The notes under the pieces: model-generated | What the model saw: the letters and a program-made list of their open reading frames with translations, nothing else | The model's database searches: none | Told to the model about the DNA's origin: nothing | Program-made: the position numbers and the translations under genes | Source of the DNA: Collinsella sp. | Lineage (GTDB): Bacteria > Actinomycetota > Coriobacteriia > Coriobacteriales > Coriobacteriaceae | Direction of reading: 5' to 3' | Assembly: GCA_019414445.1 (NCBI GenBank) | Contig: DXMA01000012.1 | Coordinates: 1-64,000 of the forward strand | DNA length: 64,000 nucleotides | Shown: positions 13,760-22,472 of the stretch, piece by piece | Position numbering within the stretch: position 1 is the stretch's first letter | How the letters are laid out: each line of letters starts with the position of its first letter

Positions 13760-16441
13760 CTAGTCCTCGAGCAGGTCCTCGATAAAGCCGACACGGTAGT
13801 TTTTGAAAATGACCTCGCCACCGTCTTGCGTGGCGTCCAGATCGACATCGCCCATGATGCCAAAATCGTGGTCGCCATCCTCGTCGGCAAAGATCTGGTG
13901 CACGTGCCATACGTGCGCGGTCTTCTCGTCGGACTCATCGATGGAGAACATCGCGGCGCTGCGGGCATCTCCGTCGGTGAGGATTTCCTCGTGCTGCTCA
14001 TGGTAGGCATCGAGCGCCTTTTGCCAGCGAATCTCGCTCATGCCCCAGTCGTCGTCGAGTTCGCCCAGGTCGCGAACGTGCTCGCGGGCGGCAAGGGTCA
14101 CGCGGCGGAAGAGCGCATTGCGCACCAGCAGCGTGCAGCCGCGGCGGTCCGCCACGACCTCGTCGATGCCCTGTGGCGGCGCGGCATCGAGGGCTGCCGG
14201 GTTGCCGGCGTTCTCCCACTCGTCCACCAGGCTCGAGTCGACCGAGCGCACCACAAAGCCCAGCCACGAGATAATGTCGCGCAGGCGCTCGTCGCGCTTC
14301 TCGATGGGTACGGTGCGGTCGAGAGAACGGTAAGCCTCTGCCAGGTAGCGCAGCAAAATGCCCTCGGAGCGGGCGATGCCGAGCTTTTGAATGTAGCCCT
14401 TAAAATCGCTCGCGCTTTCCAACATATCGCGCAGGACGCTCTTGGGGGAGAGCTGGTAGTCGTTTGCCCAGGGCACTTCCTGGCAGTACTTGTCAAAGGC
14501 GGCATCGAGCAGGTCCTCGAGCGGCTTTTCGTGCGTGACGTCCTGAATGCGCTCCAGGCGCTCCTCGTATTCGACGCCGTCGGCCTTCATCTCGGCCATG
14601 GCGCGGTCGCGCGCGGCGCGCTCCTGTGCGCGCAATACCTGCTTGGGATCCTCGAGCGTTGCCTCGACCATCGAGATCAGATCCATGGTATAGGTCTCGC
14701 TCTCGGGATCGAGCAGCTCCAACGCGGCAAGCAAAAACGGCGAGAGCGGCTGGTCGAGCGCAAAGTCCTCGGGCAGGTCGACCGTCAGCGCGTAGTCGAT
14801 GTCCGGCGCGGCATCAGCCGGAGCGTCGGGTGCGGGCGGTACCTCGGTGCGCACGACGACGCCGGAGTCGATGAGCGTGGCGAAGATTTCGTCGGCGCGA
14901 ACCTCGAGCTTGGCCTTTTCTTCGGGGGTCTGCAGGCTTGTCTCGATGAGGTCGTGCACGCGGGCGCGAGCGTCACCGCCCTGCTCGACCACGCTAATCA
15001 CCATGGAGTGTGTGATGCGAAGGCGCGGCTTGAGCGTTTCGGGCTGCGTCTCGATCAGGCGCTCAAAGGTCTGCTTGTTCCAGGTGACAAAGCCCTCGGG
15101 GGCCTTCTTCTTTTTAATCTTGCGGAGCTTCTTGGGGTCGTCACCCGCCTTGGCCATGAGCTTGGCGTTCTCGATCTCGTGCTCGGGTGCCTCGGCAATC
15201 ACCATGCCCTCGGTATCGAAGCCCGAGCGGCCGGCGCGACCGGCAATCTGATGAAACTCGCGGGCGCGCAGACGACGCATCTTGTAGCCGTCGAACTTGG
15301 TGAGCGCGGTGAGCACCACAGTATGGATGGGCACGTTGATACCGACGCCGAGCGTATCGGTGCCGCAGATGACGGGCAACAGGCCCTGTTGTGCCAAGCG
15401 CTCGACCAGCAGACGATAGCGCGGCAACATGCCAGCATGGTGCACGCCGACGCCGCATCCGAGCAAGCGCTTAAGAATCTTGCCAAAGGCCGTCGAGAAG
15501 CTCGTGTCCTTGGCCGCCTCCTTGATGGCCTCGCGCTGCTCCTTGCTGGCAATACCAAAGTTGGCGAGGGATTGCGCCGTCGCAAGTGCGGCGTCCTGGC
15601 TAAAGTGCACGATGTAGAGCGGGGCCTCGCCGCGGCGCATTGCGAGCTCGACCGTGCCCTCGAGGGAGGTCGTCACATAGTCATAACTCAGCGGAACCGG
15701 ACGCGGGGCGTCGACAACCAAGTCGCAGGTTGCGCCGGTGTGCTCCTCAAGTGAGGCGGCGATGGCAGTGACATCGCCGAGTGTGGCGCTCATGAGCATG
15801 AATTGCGTGTGAGGCAGGGTGAGCAGCGGCACCTGCCAGGCCCAACCGCGATCAGGGTCGGCAAAGTAGTGGAACTCGTCCATGGCGACGCAGCCAACAT
15901 CGGCATCTTCGCCCTCGCGCAGTGCGTCGTTGGCAAGGATCTCTGCCGTGCAGCAGATGACGGGCGCCTTGGTGTTGATATGCGTGTCGCCGGTGATCAT
16001 ACCGACGTTATCGCGGCCGAGCACCTGTACCAGATCGAAGAACTTTTCGCTGACCAGGGCCTTGATAGGGGCCGTGTAATAGCAACGTTTGCCCTGCGCC
16101 ATGCCCATAAAGAGCATGCCCAGCGCGACAAGCGACTTGCCCGATCCGGTCGGTGTTCCCAAAATGACATGGTCACCGGCGGCTAGATCCATGAGGGCCT
16201 CTTCTTGGTGATCCCACAGCTCAATGCCGCGATTGCTCGTCCATTCAAAGAAGCGTTCGAAGGCCTGATCGGGCGTGAGCCACGGTTCGGGCTCACTGCC
16301 GTCTTCGGGCTCCCACCAGGTGGGGGAGAGCGCGCCGAGCGAGCCGAACTCGGCCTCGGTTCCCGTGCCGCCCGAGAATGAGCTGGCGGCGCCGGCGCCC
16401 GAGACGGTGCTGGCGGCGGTATCTGTCGTGGTCTGTGCCAT
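13760..16441 (-). CDS. Ski2-like DEAD/DEAH helicase with DUF3516 region
   Basis: An 893-aa superfamily-2 helicase. An N-terminal low-complexity leader (1-50) precedes RecA-like domain 1 with Walker A GTPTGSGKS near residue 97, APIKALVSEK, the DEFH box in MDEFHYF, and SAT in LMSATLG. Domain 2 has VHHAGMLPRYR, GTDTLGVGINVP and the arginine-finger motif QIAGRAGRSGFD. The roughly 420-residue C-terminal part fits the DUF3516 region found in actinobacterial Ski2/Mtr4-like proteins. Probable RNA or nucleic-acid remodelling. It is convergent with DUF2130 and upstream of repeat C; no operon partner. Confidence 0.92.
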   Translation of the reverse strand: MAQTTTDTAASTVSGAGAASSFSGGTGTEAEFGSLGALSPTWWEPEDGSEPEPWLTPDQAFERFFEWTSNRGIELWDHQEEALMDLAAGDHVILGTPTGSGKSLVALGMLFMGMAQGKRCYYTAPIKALVSEKFFDLVQVLGRDNVGMITGDTHINTKAPVICCTAEILANDALREGEDADVGCVAMDEFHYFADPDRGWAWQVPLLTLPHTQFMLMSATLGDVTAIAASLEEHTGATCDLVVDAPRPVPLSYDYVTTSLEGTVELAMRRGEAPLYIVHFSQDAALATAQSLANFGIASKEQREAIKEAAKDTSFSTAFGKILKRLLGCGVGVHHAGMLPRYRLLVERLAQQGLLPVICGTDTLGVGINVPIHTVVLTALTKFDGYKMRRLRAREFHQIAGRAGRSGFDTEGMVIAEAPEHEIENAKLMAKAGDDPKKLRKIKKKKAPEGFVTWNKQTFERLIETQPETLKPRLRITHSMVISVVEQGGDARARVHDLIETSLQTPEEKAKLEVRADEIFATLIDSGVVVRTEVPPAPDAPADAAPDIDYALTVDLPEDFALDQPLSPFLLAALELLDPESETYTMDLISMVEATLEDPKQVLRAQERAARDRAMAEMKADGVEYEERLERIQDVTHEKPLEDLLDAAFDKYCQEVPWANDYQLSPKSVLRDMLESASDFKGYIQKLGIARSEGILLRYLAEAYRSLDRTVPIEKRDERLRDIISWLGFVVRSVDSSLVDEWENAGNPAALDAAPPQGIDEVVADRRGCTLLVRNALFRRVTLAAREHVRDLGELDDDWGMSEIRWQKALDAYHEQHEEILTDGDARSAAMFSIDESDEKTAHVWHVHQIFADEDGDHDFGIMGDVDLDATQDGGEVIFKNYRVGFIEDLLED

Positions 16442-16564
16442 GTGGTTGCTTTCTCTCGCGTTTGTCCGCCATCCATTATGGCGTAGCGGCGGCGCGGAGT
16501 GCTAGCGCGCGGGAAAATGCAGGAAATGGGCGTTCTGCCCAGCCGTTTGGTGCAGTCGCCAGCT

Positions 16565-16683
16565 AAGTGAGTAGACTTTTTGCGATATCGCGAGCACATG
16601 GTTTTTACGCAAGGTCTCTACCTGCGGTTTTAGTTTTTGCCATACGGGTTGTGCTCGGCTGTTGTCAAAAAGTCTACTCACTT
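16565..16683. repeat. 119-bp structured repeat, copy C
   Basis: Ends AAGTGAGTAGACTTTT (16565-16580) and AAAAGTCTACTCACTT (16668-16683) match copy A exactly. The interior differs, but the inner stem is kept at the same offsets (26 bp from each end) by different bases: CGAGCACA (16591-16598) / TGTGCTCG (16650-16657), perfect over 8 bp. The centre again reads CTACCTGCGGTTTT. It lies between the helicase start and the end of trmB, in unexpressed or 5'-leader DNA. Confidence 0.9.
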
Positions 16684-16749
16684 AGGTTTGAGGGCCGTTC
16701 GTCGGCGCCTATTTGCGCTTGGTTGTCAACGCCGCGGCCATCAAAAGCC

Positions 16750-17589
16750 CTAGGACTCCTGCGGCAGGCGCTTTTTGCCTTTACGGGCGCGGTTTTTAAA
16801 GTTCTCGACGGCTTCTTCCATGCCCAGAGGCACATAGGTGAGCTCGTCGAGGTTATCGGGCAGGTAGCAGGCAAGACTTTGCTCCTGCATGTGACCCGCC
16901 GTGAGCACATCGTCACTGGGATGTGCGCCGGGTGTGGCGCAAATGCCATAGACGACGGCACCCATCTCGCGCGTGCGGCGCTCGTATTCGGCCTCGGGGT
17001 GCTTGGGATGGTCGCGGCGGACGTCGTCGCTTACCCAAAGCGTGTCGTAGCCGGCCGCAGCAAACTGCCCCAAGGCGTAGTCGCGCAATGGCTTACTGTC
17101 GGTTCGCAGTGTGACGGTGGCACCGGCTGAAAAGAGCGGACGGTACAGCATTAGGTGGTCGACATGGACGAGTCGCTTTTTGGCGTACTTGGCCTTGGGC
17201 TGCGGCGTGGGAAAGTTGATGGTGATGGCATCGAGCTCGCCTGCGGCAAATAGCTGCGGCAGCGATGCGGCACCTCGGGGCAGGACGAGTGCGTTGGACA
17301 GCCCCTGCTCGCAGATTTTCTGTGCGGCATAGGCGATGCAGATGGGCTCCTGGTCCATACCGATAAAGAGCGTGTCGGGCTCACGGCGAGCTTGCTCAAC
17401 CAGATAGGTGCCTTTGCCGCAGCCCAGATCCAGATGAAGGCGGGTGAAGGGTGCGCCGCCGGCTGGCGCGCAGGCTTCGCGCCAATTCCCGGCATAGGCC
17501 TCGGGGTTCGTCTCAATCGCATCGGCGTAGCGCTCCAGGCGCTCCTCGAGTACAAAGTTCTTAGGCGTGCGAACGTGGACGGCTCCCAT
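16750..17589 (-). CDS. trmB: tRNA (guanine-N7)-methyltransferase TrmB
   Basis: Makes m7G46 in the variable loop of tRNAs with S-adenosylmethionine. The 279-aa sequence shows the SAM loop LDLGCGKGTYLVEQA near residue 52, FIGMDQE near 75, and the TrmB signature NFPTPQPKAKYAKKRL near 125 (normally NFPDPWPK). AAGGAG precedes the ATG. A C-terminal extension of about 50 residues rich in Lys/Arg is longer than in the E. coli enzyme. It is downstream of, and in the same direction as, the Trm9-like gene 118 bp away. Confidence 0.9.
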   Translation of the reverse strand: MGAVHVRTPKNFVLEERLERYADAIETNPEAYAGNWREACAPAGGAPFTRLHLDLGCGKGTYLVEQARREPDTLFIGMDQEPICIAYAAQKICEQGLSNALVLPRGAASLPQLFAAGELDAITINFPTPQPKAKYAKKRLVHVDHLMLYRPLFSAGATVTLRTDSKPLRDYALGQFAAAGYDTLWVSDDVRRDHPKHPEAEYERRTREMGAVVYGICATPGAHPSDDVLTAGHMQEQSLACYLPDNLDELTYVPLGMEEAVENFKNRARKGKKRLPQES

Positions 17590-17707
17590 GAGGCTCCTTG
17601 GTTATAAGTATGGAACGTATAGCTGCACGCTCCGTCAATGGGTTGAAAAAGGGTGGGCATGGTTTGCCCGAAAGATGCGGTGCGGCTCGGCGGCGAGTCG
17701 CCGATAC

Positions 17708-18580
17708 CTACAGGCGCTTGAGAATCACATAGCGGTTGAGCTCGCCGCTGCGACCGTCGGCATGGAAACGCTCAAGCTCGCGCACGGGGACCTCGCCGCT
17801 CTTGTAGAACGTACGGACGCCGCGCACCAGGTCGGTGATTTGCTGATCGTCAAAGTGATGACAATAGCGGTAGGCGTGGCGGTCGTTTTGCCAGCCAATG
17901 AGGTGGTCGCCGGCTTCAAACTGCGCGGAATCGTAACCCTCAAACGGCGGGGTGAGCTCGGCGCGGGCTTCGGCTCGAACGGCCTTGCGCGCCATGCGCT
18001 CGTCGTTCATAAACTCCCAAAAGCTGATGGCGATGATGCCGCCCGGGCGCGTCTGGCGTACCAGGGCGTCGAGCACGCGTACGCGGTACTCGCACGACGG
18101 CACGTGGTGCATAAAGCCAAAGCAGACCGAGATGTCGGCGAGCGGGGCATCGAAAAGCACATCGGGCGTCTCGGCGGGGTTGAGCTTCATGAGGGCGTCG
18201 AGCACATCGAGTTCCTGGAAGTGCAGGTTGGGAATGCGCAGGGCGTGGCCGTGGGCGTCTATTGCCAGATCTTGGCACGAGTCGACACCATAGAACTCAA
18301 ACGGGCAGCTGGCATCTGCCGAGGGGTTTGCGCCGTCGACGCCCTTGGCGGCAAGTGCCCCGCCGGCGGCAAAGTTCTCGAATCGCATATTGCCGCAGGC
18401 AAGGTCGAAGACGCGGACGGGATGCTCGATCGTGGCCACATCGAGCTGCTCAAGCGCGATGTCCATGGTGCGCACCCAGCCGGGCCACGGGGCTTGGCGC
18501 GTATCGGAAAAGGAAGCGGAGTGCTCGCGATAGAACGTATTGTTGAGCTGGATGAGCGATGATGCGAAATCGCGGTTCAC
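17708..18580 (-). CDS. Trm9-like class-I SAM methyltransferase
   Basis: A 290-aa Rossmann methyltransferase. FYREHSASFSDTRQAPWP near the N-terminus closely matches the start of eukaryotic Trm9 (tRNA wobble-uridine carboxymethyl methyltransferase), as do FDLACGNMRFENF (SAM loop), FGFMHHVPSCEYRVRVLD and RPGGIIAISFWEF, and a C-terminal YCHHFDD. I chose the GTG at 18580, nine bases after GGAGGGAG; an ATG at 18628 has only a weak site. It is near trmB and 2 kb from an Elp3 gene, which makes a tRNA-modifying role plausible. Partner protein Trm112 was not seen. Confidence 0.7.
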   Translation of the reverse strand: MNRDFASSLIQLNNTFYREHSASFSDTRQAPWPGWVRTMDIALEQLDVATIEHPVRVFDLACGNMRFENFAAGGALAAKGVDGANPSADASCPFEFYGVDSCQDLAIDAHGHALRIPNLHFQELDVLDALMKLNPAETPDVLFDAPLADISVCFGFMHHVPSCEYRVRVLDALVRQTRPGGIIAISFWEFMNDERMARKAVRAEARAELTPPFEGYDSAQFEAGDHLIGWQNDRHAYRYCHHFDDQQITDLVRGVRTFYKSGEVPVRELERFHADGRSGELNRYVILKRL

Positions 18581-18848
18581 GGCGCGGAACTCCCTCCGAT
18601 GGCGGTGCGGAATAAACAGTACGACCATACTACCGTTAGCGCCGCAACGGGGACAACCGAGCTGTGGGTCATTGCTTTGTTTGGACACATTTCCGCAGCT
18701 CATATGTGCCCGCAACCGCCAGTTGTCAAAAATCTCACTAGAATAGGTGGCATGATTTTGACGGTGGCGGATAGATTTTTAACTGTGCAAGGCGCCTTAA
18801 GAACAAAAACGGTCCGGCGGCACGGCTGGCAAAAGCATAGGAGGAACC

Positions 18849-19571
18849 ATGAATGTAGAAACTGCTCAGCGGCTCGCCGACCTTCGCCGCAGCAAGGGCT
18901 TTAGCCAAGAAGGATTGGCGCGAAAGCTGGGACTGTCACGCCAAGCGGTCAGTAAATGGGAGCGTGCGGAGAGCTCGCCCGATACCGAGAACCTGATTTC
19001 GCTCGCCAAGCTCTATGGTGTGAGTCTGGATGAGCTGCTCAATCCGAGCGATGAGATCGAGGACGATATCGAGTTTGAGAACGAGGACCGCGCCCGTCAG
19101 CGCGAGGCCGAGGCGGCGGAGCGTGCCCGTACCCACGAGGCGGCGGCACGCGCTACCGAGGCGGCAACGCAGGCAAGTGACGCTGCGGCCAAGGCGGCGC
19201 AAGCGGCAAGCTGGAGTGCACAGGCCGCCAATGCCGCTACGGCGCAGGCGACGAGTGGCGGTGCGGTTGGCTCGACTCCGGTGAAGGGCCCGTTCCAGTC
19301 GTTCCCGTATTGGGCTGTGTGTTGGCTGCTGTTCTTTTTGCTGATGTTCCTGTTTGGTGCCGGCCCCTTTGCCGCGCTGATCTTCTTTACGATCCCCATC
19401 TATCACTGGGTGGCGCGTGCACTCGATGGTGATTGGGCGCGCGGGGATATTCAGGTTGGTTCGGCACCGGTGACGGCTAGGACTCAGGTGCAGGATGCTT
19501 CCGCTGCGGTTGATGCTGGCGTGGCTACCGCGACTACCGCTGACCCGATCGCCAAAGAGGGTGATGAATGA
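18849..19571 (+). CDS. XRE-family regulator with membrane anchor
   Basis: A 240-aa protein with an N-terminal Cro/C1 helix-turn-helix (residues 6-60: LADLRRSKGFSQEGLARKL, SRQAVSKWERAESSPD). An Ala-rich helical linker follows (about 75-140), then two adjacent membrane segments (about 155-190), and a polar tail. RBS GGAGGAA precedes the ATG. Its TGA overlaps the ATG of the DUF4097 gene, so the two are translationally coupled. A membrane-tethered repressor responding to envelope state is a reasonable inference. Confidence 0.85.
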   Translation: MNVETAQRLADLRRSKGFSQEGLARKLGLSRQAVSKWERAESSPDTENLISLAKLYGVSLDELLNPSDEIEDDIEFENEDRARQREAEAAERARTHEAAARATEAATQASDAAAKAAQAASWSAQAANAATAQATSGGAVGSTPVKGPFQSFPYWAVCWLLFFLLMFLFGAGPFAALIFFTIPIYHWVARALDGDWARGDIQVGSAPVTARTQVQDASAAVDAGVATATTADPIAKEGDE

Positions 19572-20467
19572 TGAAGCTCTCGCATGAATCCAAGGTACGC
19601 TTGGGCGTTGGCATCGGAGCGTTCGTGCTCATCATCGGACTTGTCTTTGGTATTTCGCGGACTTTGATTCATTTTGATGGCCCGTGGGATCTCGACGATG
19701 TTGTACCCGGCTTGTCTGGTATGGACGATATGTTTGACGACGATGATCTCTTGGATAGCGGTAACTATTCCGCTCGGCCTCAGCAGCTTTCGAGCACGAC
19801 TTTTGATGCCGATGAGTTCCGCTACCTCGATTTCGATATCAATGCGGCTTCGGTGGACGTCAAGGTTGTTGATGGCAACAAGGCTCGCGTTATCGAGCGG
19901 GGGCGCGTTGCCGAGGGTATGGATGCCTCCAAGGCCGCGACGCAAAACATCGCATCTGTCGAGGACTCGACGCTCAAGGTTTCCCAGTTTGGAAGTGATG
20001 ACGGTAAGGCAATCGATCGCTCAGTTACGATCGAGCTGCCGCGCCGTGTTGCCGAACATCTGAAGGGAGTCAACGCGCACGTGGGCTCGGGTGATCTGCA
20101 GATTGCCGGTGTCATCTGTGATGGTTTCGACCTTTTCCTGGGTGCGGGAGATGTAGAGTTTACGGGCAGCGTGACTGATGCGCTCAGCGCTGAGGTCGGT
20201 TCGGGCGATGTGACGTTCGAGCTCTACCAGGCCCCCGCGAAGTCGATGGACGTAAGCGTGGACTCGGGCGATGTGGAGATAACGGTTCCGAACTCTACGG
20301 GCTTTACGGCGAGCCTCACCGTGGGCAGCGGCGACTTCGAGAGCGGTTTCCTTCCGCTTGGCTACGATGGCGAGACCATATTGAATCTTGAATTCGACAA
20401 CGGTGATAAGTCTGCCACGTATCGTTTTGAGGTTGGTTCGGGTGACATGTCGTTTGATCCGGAGTGA
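19568..20467 (+). CDS. DUF4097-type membrane-anchored beta-helix protein
   Basis: A 299-aa protein. After a short basic N-terminus, one membrane segment (about 12-32) anchors an extracellular domain. From about residue 75 onward the domain carries regular beta repeats with a recurring GSGD motif (VGSGDLQIAG, GAGDVEFTG, VGSGDVTF, DSGDVEITV, VGSGDFESG, VGSGDMSFD), the hallmark of DUF4097 parallel beta-helices. It is coupled to the upstream XRE regulator, and a terminator follows. This is probably an envelope-stress or surface component; its exact role is unknown for the family. Confidence 0.85.
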   Translation: MMKLSHESKVRLGVGIGAFVLIIGLVFGISRTLIHFDGPWDLDDVVPGLSGMDDMFDDDDLLDSGNYSARPQQLSSTTFDADEFRYLDFDINAASVDVKVVDGNKARVIERGRVAEGMDASKAATQNIASVEDSTLKVSQFGSDDGKAIDRSVTIELPRRVAEHLKGVNAHVGSGDLQIAGVICDGFDLFLGAGDVEFTGSVTDALSAEVGSGDVTFELYQAPAKSMDVSVDSGDVEITVPNSTGFTASLTVGSGDFESGFLPLGYDGETILNLEFDNGDKSATYRFEVGSGDMSFDPE

Positions 20468-20514
20468 CATGCGGTTTTCGGAGATCGGTGCATATAGGCA
20501 TGCTCTTTGATGGA

Positions 20515-20550
20515 GGCGCCGGGGCCGAGATTGGCTCCGGCGCCTTTGCC
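20515..20550 (+). terminator. Terminator after the DUF4097 gene
   Basis: GGCGCCGGGGCC (20515-20526) pairs with GGCTCCGGCGCC (20533-20544) with one mismatch, followed by TTTGCCTTT. It separates the XRE/DUF4097 pair from the elp3 gene. Confidence 0.75.
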
Positions 20551-20564
20551 TTTACAATGGGGGC

Positions 20565-22472
20565 ATGGAACAGATTATCTTGAACATACTCGAGGCCCTG
20601 CGTCGCGGCGAGACCGTGGACGACAAAGCACTCGTCAAACTGATACATGCCGAGGCGCGCCGTGAGGGTGCCGACAAACGCGATTTGGCCAAGCGCCGCC
20701 TGCTGCCGTTCTACCAGCGGGTAAAACGTGAGGAGCCGGCTCGTTGGGCTGGGTGGAATGTCGATGCCGAGCTGGAACGTCGACTGCTGCAGGCGCTGCG
20801 CATGAAGCCGCGCCGAACGGCCTCGGGCGTGGCGACCATTACCGTCATCGCCAAGCCGTGGCCCTGTTCGGGCGATTGCCTGTTTTGCCCCAACGATCTG
20901 CGCATGCCCAAAAGCTATCTGCATGCCGAGCCGGCATGCGCCCGTGCGGAGCAAAACTGCTTTGACCCGTATTTGCAGGTGAGCGCTCGCCTGACCGCAC
21001 TTTCGCAGATGGGGCATGCGACCGACAAGATCGAGCTTATCGTGCTCGGTGGCACCTGGAGCGACTATCCGCAAGGGTATCAGACGTGGTTTATGTCCGA
21101 GCTTTTCCGTGCGCTCAATGACGATGCCGTCGCCGGCGTGGCGGCAAACCCCATGTTGGCGCGTCCGGGCATCAGCCGTGCCGAGGCGGGGCGCCTGCTC
21201 GATGACGCTCCCGCCGATGCCCTGCCGCCGGTGGTAACAGAGCGCCGCGAGTGCTATCGGGCTGCCGGCATTGCGACAGACGAGGCCAAGCTCGCTGCCG
21301 GCGTTGCCGACGAGCAGGAGCGTGTGGATGCTGCCGTGGGCGGCTATAACCGCGCGGTGCGTCGTCTGTACGGCCCCGGTACGCCGTGGGGCGAGGTCAC
21401 CGAGTGGCAGACGGCAACGATGGAGGAGCTCGAGCGCCAGCAGCGCATCAACGAGACGGCGAAGCATCGCGTGGTGGGGCTCGTTATCGAGACGCGCCCC
21501 GATGCTGTAACGCCGCAGGCCCTCATGCTCATCCGCCGCCTGGGCTGCACCAAGATACAGATGGGCATCCAAAGCCTTGACCAGCATCTACTCGATGTCA
21601 ACGAGCGTCGCATTTCGGTGGCGCAGATTGAGCGGGCGTTTTCGCTTGCGCGCCTGTTTGGCTTTAAGATCCATGCGCATTTTATGCTCAACTTGCTGGG
21701 CGCCACACCCGAGGGGGACAAGCGCGACTACGAGCGCTTTATGACCGAGGGGGCCTTTATGCCCGACGAGGTCAAAGTCTACCCGTGTGCGCTCATCGAG
21801 GGCTCGCGTCTGGTGGGCTGTTACGAGCGTGGCGAGTGGCGCCCCTATACCGAGGACGAGCTGCTCGATGTGTTGGCCGACGACATCGTGGTGACGCCGG
21901 CGTTCTGCCGCATCAGTCGCATGATTCGCGACTTTAGCTCCGACGACATCATGGTGGGCAACAAGAAGCCCAACCTACGTCAGCTCGTCGAGAACCGCTT
22001 GTCGGCTCGTGGAGAAGGCGCGACGGTGCGTGAGATTCGCTATCGCGAGATCAGCACGGCGGGTGCCGACTTGGATGAGCTGATCCTTGACGAGGAGGTG
22101 GCGTACGAGACGCCGGTGACGCGCGAACGCTTTTTGCAGTGGGTGACGCCCGAAGGCAAGATCGCCGGCTTTTTGCGCCTGTCGCTGCCCGACCGTTCGT
22201 TTGTTGCCGCGCACGCGGACGAGCTGCCGACGGGGCCGGAGGAGGCGATGATTCGCGAGGTGCACGTTTATGGTATGGCGGCACGTGTGGGCGATCAGGG
22301 CCAGGCGGCTCAGCATCACGGCCTGGGGCGTCTGCTCGTGGAGCGTGCGTGCCAGATTGCTCGGGATGCGGGGTATACGCACATCAACGTGATCAGCGCG
22401 ATCGGTACGCGCGAGTACTATCGCCATCTTGGATTTTATGACCATGGCCTTTATCTGCAAAAGGAGCTCTAG
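20565..22472 (+). CDS. Elp3-like radical SAM / acetyltransferase (tRNA cm5U34)
   Basis: Stand-alone bacterial Elp3 homologue, 635 aa. The radical-SAM centre is Cys101-X3-Cys105-X2-Cys108 in PCSGDCLFCPND. Core motifs follow: GGTWSDYPQGYQTWF, ETRPDAV, GCTKIQMGIQSLDQHLL and KIHAHFMLNLLG. The C-terminal GNAT lysine-acetyltransferase-like domain (about 540-635) ends QHHGLGRLLVERA, VISAIGTREYYRHLGF. Elp3 installs a carboxymethyl group on wobble U34 of tRNA using acetyl-CoA. It is immediately followed, with no gap, by a spermidine-synthase-like gene. Confidence 0.93.
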   Translation: MEQIILNILEALRRGETVDDKALVKLIHAEARREGADKRDLAKRRLLPFYQRVKREEPARWAGWNVDAELERRLLQALRMKPRRTASGVATITVIAKPWPCSGDCLFCPNDLRMPKSYLHAEPACARAEQNCFDPYLQVSARLTALSQMGHATDKIELIVLGGTWSDYPQGYQTWFMSELFRALNDDAVAGVAANPMLARPGISRAEAGRLLDDAPADALPPVVTERRECYRAAGIATDEAKLAAGVADEQERVDAAVGGYNRAVRRLYGPGTPWGEVTEWQTATMEELERQQRINETAKHRVVGLVIETRPDAVTPQALMLIRRLGCTKIQMGIQSLDQHLLDVNERRISVAQIERAFSLARLFGFKIHAHFMLNLLGATPEGDKRDYERFMTEGAFMPDEVKVYPCALIEGSRLVGCYERGEWRPYTEDELLDVLADDIVVTPAFCRISRMIRDFSSDDIMVGNKKPNLRQLVENRLSARGEGATVREIRYREISTAGADLDELILDEEVAYETPVTRERFLQWVTPEGKIAGFLRLSLPDRSFVAAHADELPTGPEEAMIREVHVYGMAARVGDQGQAAQHHGLGRLLVERACQIARDAGYTHINVISAIGTREYYRHLGFYDHGLYLQKEL

